DNA of 55,653 nt from Nitrospirota bacterium (GTDB lineage Bacteria; Nitrospirota; Thermodesulfovibrionia; Thermodesulfovibrionales; SM23-35), in contig JACUUX010000013.1 in assembly GCA_014859105.1 (NCBI GenBank), forward strand, positions 1 to 55,653. Direction: 5' to 3'. Position 1 is the first letter of the stretch, and each line of letters begins with the position of its first letter. Both the position numbers and the translations under genes were made by a program. Of the stretch, positions 53,158 through 55,653 are shown piece after piece. The notes beneath the pieces are model-generated. The model was given only the letters and a program-made list of their open reading frames with translations, searched no databases and had not been told where the DNA came from.

Positions 53158-53475
53158 ATGCTAAAAGAAATACAAGAAAGTTTTAGATCAGAAAAGCTTT
53201 TATATACAAAACATGCAAAAGATGAAATGGAAGCGGAGGAATTTGGTGAGATAAAGGAAAAAGAAGTTGCAGAGGCTGTATTAAATGGTAAAATAATTGA
53301 GATATATCCAGACGATGAGCCTTACCCAAGTTGTCTTATTTACGGAAGAACATCTGATAACAGGCCACTTCATATTGTTTGTGCATATTCAAGTGAATCT
53401 GATTTAGTTATAATAATAACAGTCTATCAGCCTGACCCAGATCGATGGATAGATTTTGAAAGGAGAAAGATATGA
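53158..53475 (+). CDS. DUF4258 protein, probable toxin
   Basis: A 105-residue protein: LLYTKHAKDEMEAEEFGEI, an ILNGK-like VLNGKIIEIYPDDEPYPSC, LIYGRTSDNRPLHIVCAY and the terminal VYQPDPDRWID. This matches DUF4258, a RelE/MqsR-like RNase-fold family. It overlaps the YgiT-type gene by 4 bases (ATGA), giving the toxin-first order seen in MqsRA and HigBA systems. Confidence 0.85.
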   Translation: MLKEIQESFRSEKLLYTKHAKDEMEAEEFGEIKEKEVAEAVLNGKIIEIYPDDEPYPSCLIYGRTSDNRPLHIVCAYSSESDLVIIITVYQPDPDRWIDFERRKI

Positions 53476-53708
53476 AATGTGTGATTTGCAAAAGTTCAGA
53501 TATACAAATGAAAATCGTTGAGGAAGAAATCAAAGCTGGAAGAGATATCGTTCTGATTCCAATGGAAGTATTAGTCTGTCTGAATTGCGGTGAAAGATAT
53601 TATGACAGAAAAGCCATGAGGAAGATTGAGGAGCTTAGAGATAGATTAAAAAGACATGATTTAGAAGTTGAAGAGGTTGGAAAAGTCTTTCGTGCACCTG
53701 CTGCATAA
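53472..53708 (+). CDS. YgiT/MqsA-type zinc-finger antitoxin
   Basis: A 78-residue protein with two CxxC pairs (C3/C6 in MKCVICKSSD and CLNCGERYYD), the MqsA-type zinc ribbon that neutralises DUF4258 or MqsR-like toxins. Unlike full MqsA it lacks the C-terminal HTH domain. It is translationally coupled to the preceding gene. Confidence 0.88.
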   Translation: MKCVICKSSDIQMKIVEEEIKAGRDIVLIPMEVLVCLNCGERYYDRKAMRKIEELRDRLKRHDLEVEEVGKVFRAPAA

Positions 53709-53741
53709 TTTTGCGAATGTCTAACAGAAGGGGTCAGAACT

Positions 53742-53769
53742 GTCCCATGTTCGATGTCCAGTGTCTGTG
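53742..53769 (+). repeat. Heptamer tract, four units
   Basis: GTCCCAT, GTTCGAT, GTCCAGT and GTCTGTG follow a GGGGTCAG fragment between the zinc-finger antitoxin and the AbrB-type gene. Confidence 0.7.
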
Positions 53770-53782
53770 GGGGTTGATCGGT

Positions 53783-53812
53783 TTGACATTTTTTCTTTAA
53801 ATTTGTTAAGAT
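53783..53812 (+). promoter_or_regulatory. Candidate sigma-70 promoter of the AbrB-type gene
   Basis: A consensus TTGACA at 53783-53788 and TAAGAT at 53807-53812 are separated by 18 bases, with an AAAGGAG ribosome binding site and TTG start following at 53845. The -35 box sits in sequence resembling the recurring TTTGACA repeat end. Confidence 0.55.
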
Positions 53813-53844
53813 TCTTTACAGTAAAGAAATAAAGGAGAAATACA

Positions 53845-54123
53845 TTGCCGGTTACCAGAGTTAGCCCTAAACACCAGATCACCATACCTAAAGAGGCATT
53901 TGAAAAACTCAATTTAGAAGTAGGAGATTTTTTGGAAGTGAATGTGACGGAGGAAGGGCTTCTACTTATTCCCAAGAAACTTGTTTCTAAAGATCAGGCT
54001 TGGTTCTGGACTAAAGAGTGGCAGGAAAAAGAGAAAGAGGCTGATGAAGCAATTTCCAGGGGAGAACTCTCCGGGCCTTTTGCAGACGCTGATGAATTGA
54101 TCAGGCATCTTAGAAAGCATTGA
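53845..54123 (+). CDS. AbrB/SpoVT (MazE-like) DNA-binding antitoxin
   Basis: A 92-residue protein with a TTG start after AAAGGAG. The swapped-hairpin AbrB fold is clear (VSPKHQITIPKEAFEKLNL, GDFLEV), followed by a toxin-binding tail (ISRGELSGPFADADELIRHLRKH). The tail type normally pairs with a RelE-family toxin starting at the antitoxin stop; here the overlapping frame reads LKKIQTTIR and ends at TAA, after which repeat sequence begins. The partner looks deleted, leaving an orphan antitoxin. Confidence 0.88.
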   Translation: MPVTRVSPKHQITIPKEAFEKLNLEVGDFLEVNVTEEGLLLIPKKLVSKDQAWFWTKEWQEKEKEADEAISRGELSGPFADADELIRHLRKH

Positions 54124-54149
54124 AGAAAATTCAAACGACCATTAGATAA

Positions 54150-54356
54150 GGGGTCAGGTCTACACATTTGACAAAAATAATTCGCACTTTGTAGCCAGAA
54201 TAATGGGACGGTTCTATTTTTAGCAGGTAAGAGGGAAACACACCCCTACACCCCTCTCAAGAGGGGATAAAAGAAGAAGTAAAACTGTCCGAAGTCGGAG
54301 GTCTATGGAAGTTATGACCCCGTTATGGAAAAGATTCATGTAGTCCTAAGTCCAAA
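54150..54356 (+). repeat. Composite repeat region (GGGGTCAGG end, 87-bp module, heptamers)
   Basis: AGGGGTCAGGTCTACACATT and TTTGACAAA at 54150-54180 are followed by the second copy of the 87-bp module (54211-54297) with a CCCCTC/GAGGGG hairpin at 54251-54266. Heptamers lie at 54287-54307 and 54343-54356. This fills most of the 380-bp gap after the AbrB-type gene. Confidence 0.7.
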
Positions 54357-54365
54357 ATCCGATCA

Positions 54366-54452
54366 TCTCAAATCGCATTTCATAAGGCTATACATAGATT
54401 GTGGCATCAAATAGGAAATCCTGAACTTGCAGCAAAGTTAGGTGAAATCTGA
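54366..54452 (+). pseudogene. Possible 3' gene remnant
   Basis: A frame reading QIAFHKAIHRLWHQ, then GNPELAAKLGEI, and stopping at TGA 54450-54452 has good protein composition but no start and no upstream continuation. It is directly upstream of the UPF0175 gene. I cannot name its parent family. Confidence 0.3.
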
Positions 54453-54504
54453 CTTGTGATATAATTATTTAAAGTAAAATCCTTTAAAGCCATGGAGGAA
54501 AATT

Positions 54505-54804
54505 ATGAGCATATTAGAAAAAGAAGCTAAGGCCCTTATAAAAAGGGGTATATATAAAGATAAGGAATCACTCTTTGAAGATGCCCTTAGAGCATTACTT
54601 ATATCTAAACCTGGCCTGAGAGTAGAAGCCGCCATAGAGCTCTATGAAGCAAAAGAGGTGTCCCTTATGAAGGCAGCAGAAATTGCATCTCTTGATATAG
54701 AATCCTTTAAAGGTGAATTGTCAAGAAGGGGATTAATGATAGAAATAGAACCCCCTCCTGAAGATATTCTTGATAAAGGTGTATCTTTACTCCTCAAAGA
54801 TTAA
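54505..54804 (+). CDS. UPF0175-family antitoxin
   Basis: A 99-residue protein with a TGGAGGA Shine-Dalgarno. The N-terminal part (IKRGIYKDKESLFEDALRALL) is ribbon-helix-helix-like. The second half is the UPF0175 HTH (AAIELYEAKEVSLMKAAEIASLDIESFKGELSRRGL; key residues Y-x-x-x-x-V-S-x-x-K-A-A). It overlaps the PIN gene by one base (TAATG), the usual UPF0175/DUF3368 arrangement. Confidence 0.85.
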   Translation: MSILEKEAKALIKRGIYKDKESLFEDALRALLISKPGLRVEAAIELYEAKEVSLMKAAEIASLDIESFKGELSRRGLMIEIEPPPEDILDKGVSLLLKD

Positions 54805-55298
54805 TGACGATCATCTTTGATACAGATATCGTCAGTATGTTTGCAAAGGCAAATAGTCTTGATATCTTGTTTGTTCTTTTATCAGGGTCAAAACTTTTTA
54901 TTACCCCAAAAATCAAGGATGAACTCTCAATACCTTTGGAGTACGGTTATAGTTTTCCAGAAGATATATTTAAGAAATTTGGCGTTATAATTCCAGATAT
55001 AGATGACTATACAGAGTATGAGAGATTAAAGGCGTTGTATCCATATCTTGGGAAAGGCGAACTTGAGGCTTTAGCTATCGCAAAGAAAAAAGGATGTATC
55101 CTGGCTGTAAATGACCAGAAAGCCTTTGAAGTTTCTTTGAAGGAAGGAATAACATCAATCAATATTCATACAATGCTTAAGGCTTTACTGAAAAAGAAAA
55201 TTTTAAATAAAGAGGAAATATCTGTATTGATAAATAAACTTGAAAAGTCAGATAATGCAGTAATTAAAGGCAAAGAATATATCTTTGAAGAGAACTAA
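54804..55298 (+). CDS. PIN-like nuclease toxin (DUF3368-like)
   Basis: A 164-residue protein: acidic N-terminus IIFDTDIVSMFAKAN (D6, D8), ITPKIKDELSIP, the PIN core LGKGELEALAIAKKKGCILAVND (E and D metal ligands) and a helical tail. It pairs with the UPF0175 antitoxin and is probably an RNase toxin. Longer than VapC because of an extended C-terminus. Confidence 0.85.
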   Translation: MTIIFDTDIVSMFAKANSLDILFVLLSGSKLFITPKIKDELSIPLEYGYSFPEDIFKKFGVIIPDIDDYTEYERLKALYPYLGKGELEALAIAKKKGCILAVNDQKAFEVSLKEGITSINIHTMLKALLKKKILNKEEISVLINKLEKSDNAVIKGKEYIFEEN

Positions 55299-55350
55299 TC
55301 CGAAATAGTTTAGCCAATAAGTGATTTTTGCCCTTTTAAAAGATATAGTC

Positions 55351-55392
55351 GTCCGACGTCTGATGTCCGAGGTCCAATGTCCGAGGTCAGTA
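55351..55392 (+). repeat. Heptamer tract, six units
   Basis: Six units beginning GTCC, GTCT or GTCA at 7-bp spacing, followed by GGGTCAGGGCT. It lies between the PIN toxin gene and the partial gene at the window end. Confidence 0.8.
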
Positions 55393-55529
55393 TAATGGGC
55401 CAGAGTGGGTCAGGGCTATCCCTGCACAGCTGCTTGATGAACTTAGCTAATATCTTTTTATAAAACAGTGACGGTTGTCTGATTTTGAATGTATGGTATC
55501 ATTTTTATTAAGAAAAGGCTAAGAGAGGG

Positions 55530-55653
55530 GTGAAACAATGGAAGCTGCGGAATGACAAGCTGCTACAAAGTCTTTCGGTTGTTGATACCTCGCAGCTTGC
55601 AGGCTGTCCGACAATTCTGCAATCGCTTGGTGGTAGAATAGATGACAAAAATA
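55530..55653 (+). CDS. Start of an unidentified gene (3' partial)
   Basis: GTG 55530 follows an AGAGAGGG Shine-Dalgarno-like stretch and opens a frame that runs off the window after 41 codons: KQWKLRNDKLLQSLSVVDTS, then LAGCPTILQSLGG. A weak promoter-like pair (TTGTCT at 55475, TATCAT at 55497) lies upstream. I do not recognise the family. Confidence 0.45.
   Translation, partial: MKQWKLRNDKLLQSLSVVDTSQLAGCPTILQSLGGRIDDKN

Noticed and set aside
1149..55392. CRISPR array
   Set aside because: The heptamer tracts have a 7-bp period and no spacers; no array of 25-40-bp repeats with unique spacers and no cas genes were seen.
1..55653. tRNA or rRNA genes
   Set aside because: I saw no cloverleaf with a GGTTCGAAT-type arm or rRNA-like sequence in the intergenic gaps; this was by eye and not a covariance search.

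Overview
This 55.6 kb window is one long, almost entirely plus-strand surface-polysaccharide locus from an AT-rich Gram-negative bacterium, followed by a block of toxin-antitoxin (TA) type modules. The Gram-negative reading rests on an ABC-2 O-antigen exporter (Wzm/Wzt), a WaaL-like ligase, and signal-peptide and lipoprotein exports. The mix of heptamer GTCCNNN tracts, inverted repeats ending in GTCATTCC/GGAATGAC, a 23S-rRNA-intervening four-helix-bundle gene and many small TA pairs recalls Nitrospirota or deltaproteobacterial-type genomes. That assignment is an impression, not a demonstrated placement.

Layout. 1-4.5 kb: start of a repeat-unit pathway resembling bacillosamine/QuiNAc4N priming (DegT aminotransferase, PglC/WbaP-like phosphoglycosyl transferase, CapD/FlaA1-type 4,6-dehydratase). 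It is interrupted by a four-helix-bundle gene between inverted heptamer tracts and by a MITE-like element. 4.5-9.5 kb: CDP-sugar block (RfbF, RfbG, a TylC3-like C-methyltransferase, a reductase/epimerase, a GT2), pointing to a branched 6-deoxyhexose. 9.6-14.2 kb: flavin oxidoreductase and the Wzm/Wzt exporter, split by a TA pair. 14.3-19.4 kb: a 1208-aa secreted LamG/SGNH protein and a lipoprotein glycosidase-like protein. 19.4-29.4 kb: acetyltransferase, GT2 and GT4 enzymes, methyltransferase, sulfotransferase, Gfo/Idh oxidoreductase, epimerase and WecB. 29.5-35.6 kb: a 1758-aa secreted golvesin-repeat/SGNH protein and a small exported partner. 35.6-51 kb: GT4, O-antigen ligase, a possible ATP-grasp protein with an asparagine-synthase-like partner, acetyltransferase, two more GT4, a ChbG-type deacetylase, a CapK/PaaK adenylate-forming enzyme, a membrane GT2, an unknown exported protein and a WbpG-type amidotransferase. 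51-55.6 kb: DUF433/DUF5615 (toxin frameshifted, minus strand), DUF5678/retropepsin, DUF4258/YgiT zinc finger, an AbrB-type orphan, UPF0175/PIN and a partial gene, all separated by repeats.

How it fits together. Sugar nucleotides are made in the cytoplasm (CDP-deoxysugar, UDP-amino sugars, UDP-ManNAc) and assembled on a polyprenyl phosphate by the initiating transferase and at least nine glycosyltransferases. They are decorated by acetyl, methyl, sulfo, deacetyl and possibly amide-forming enzymes, exported by Wzm/Wzt (Wzt carries a C-terminal glycan-recognition domain), and ligated by the WaaL-like protein. The two large secreted SGNH proteins and the lipoprotein probably act on the exported glycan.

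Most notable observations: (i) a type II secretion ATPase N-terminal (MshEN-like, potentially c-di-GMP-binding) domain spliced into the CapD-type dehydratase; (ii) an ATP-grasp-like plus asparagine-synthase-like pair in a glycan locus; (iii) a DUF5678/retropepsin two-gene module inside a TA island; (iv) a dispersed family of 7-bp-period repeats and associated longer repeats, mostly between accessory modules; (v) single-base decay of two accessory genes.
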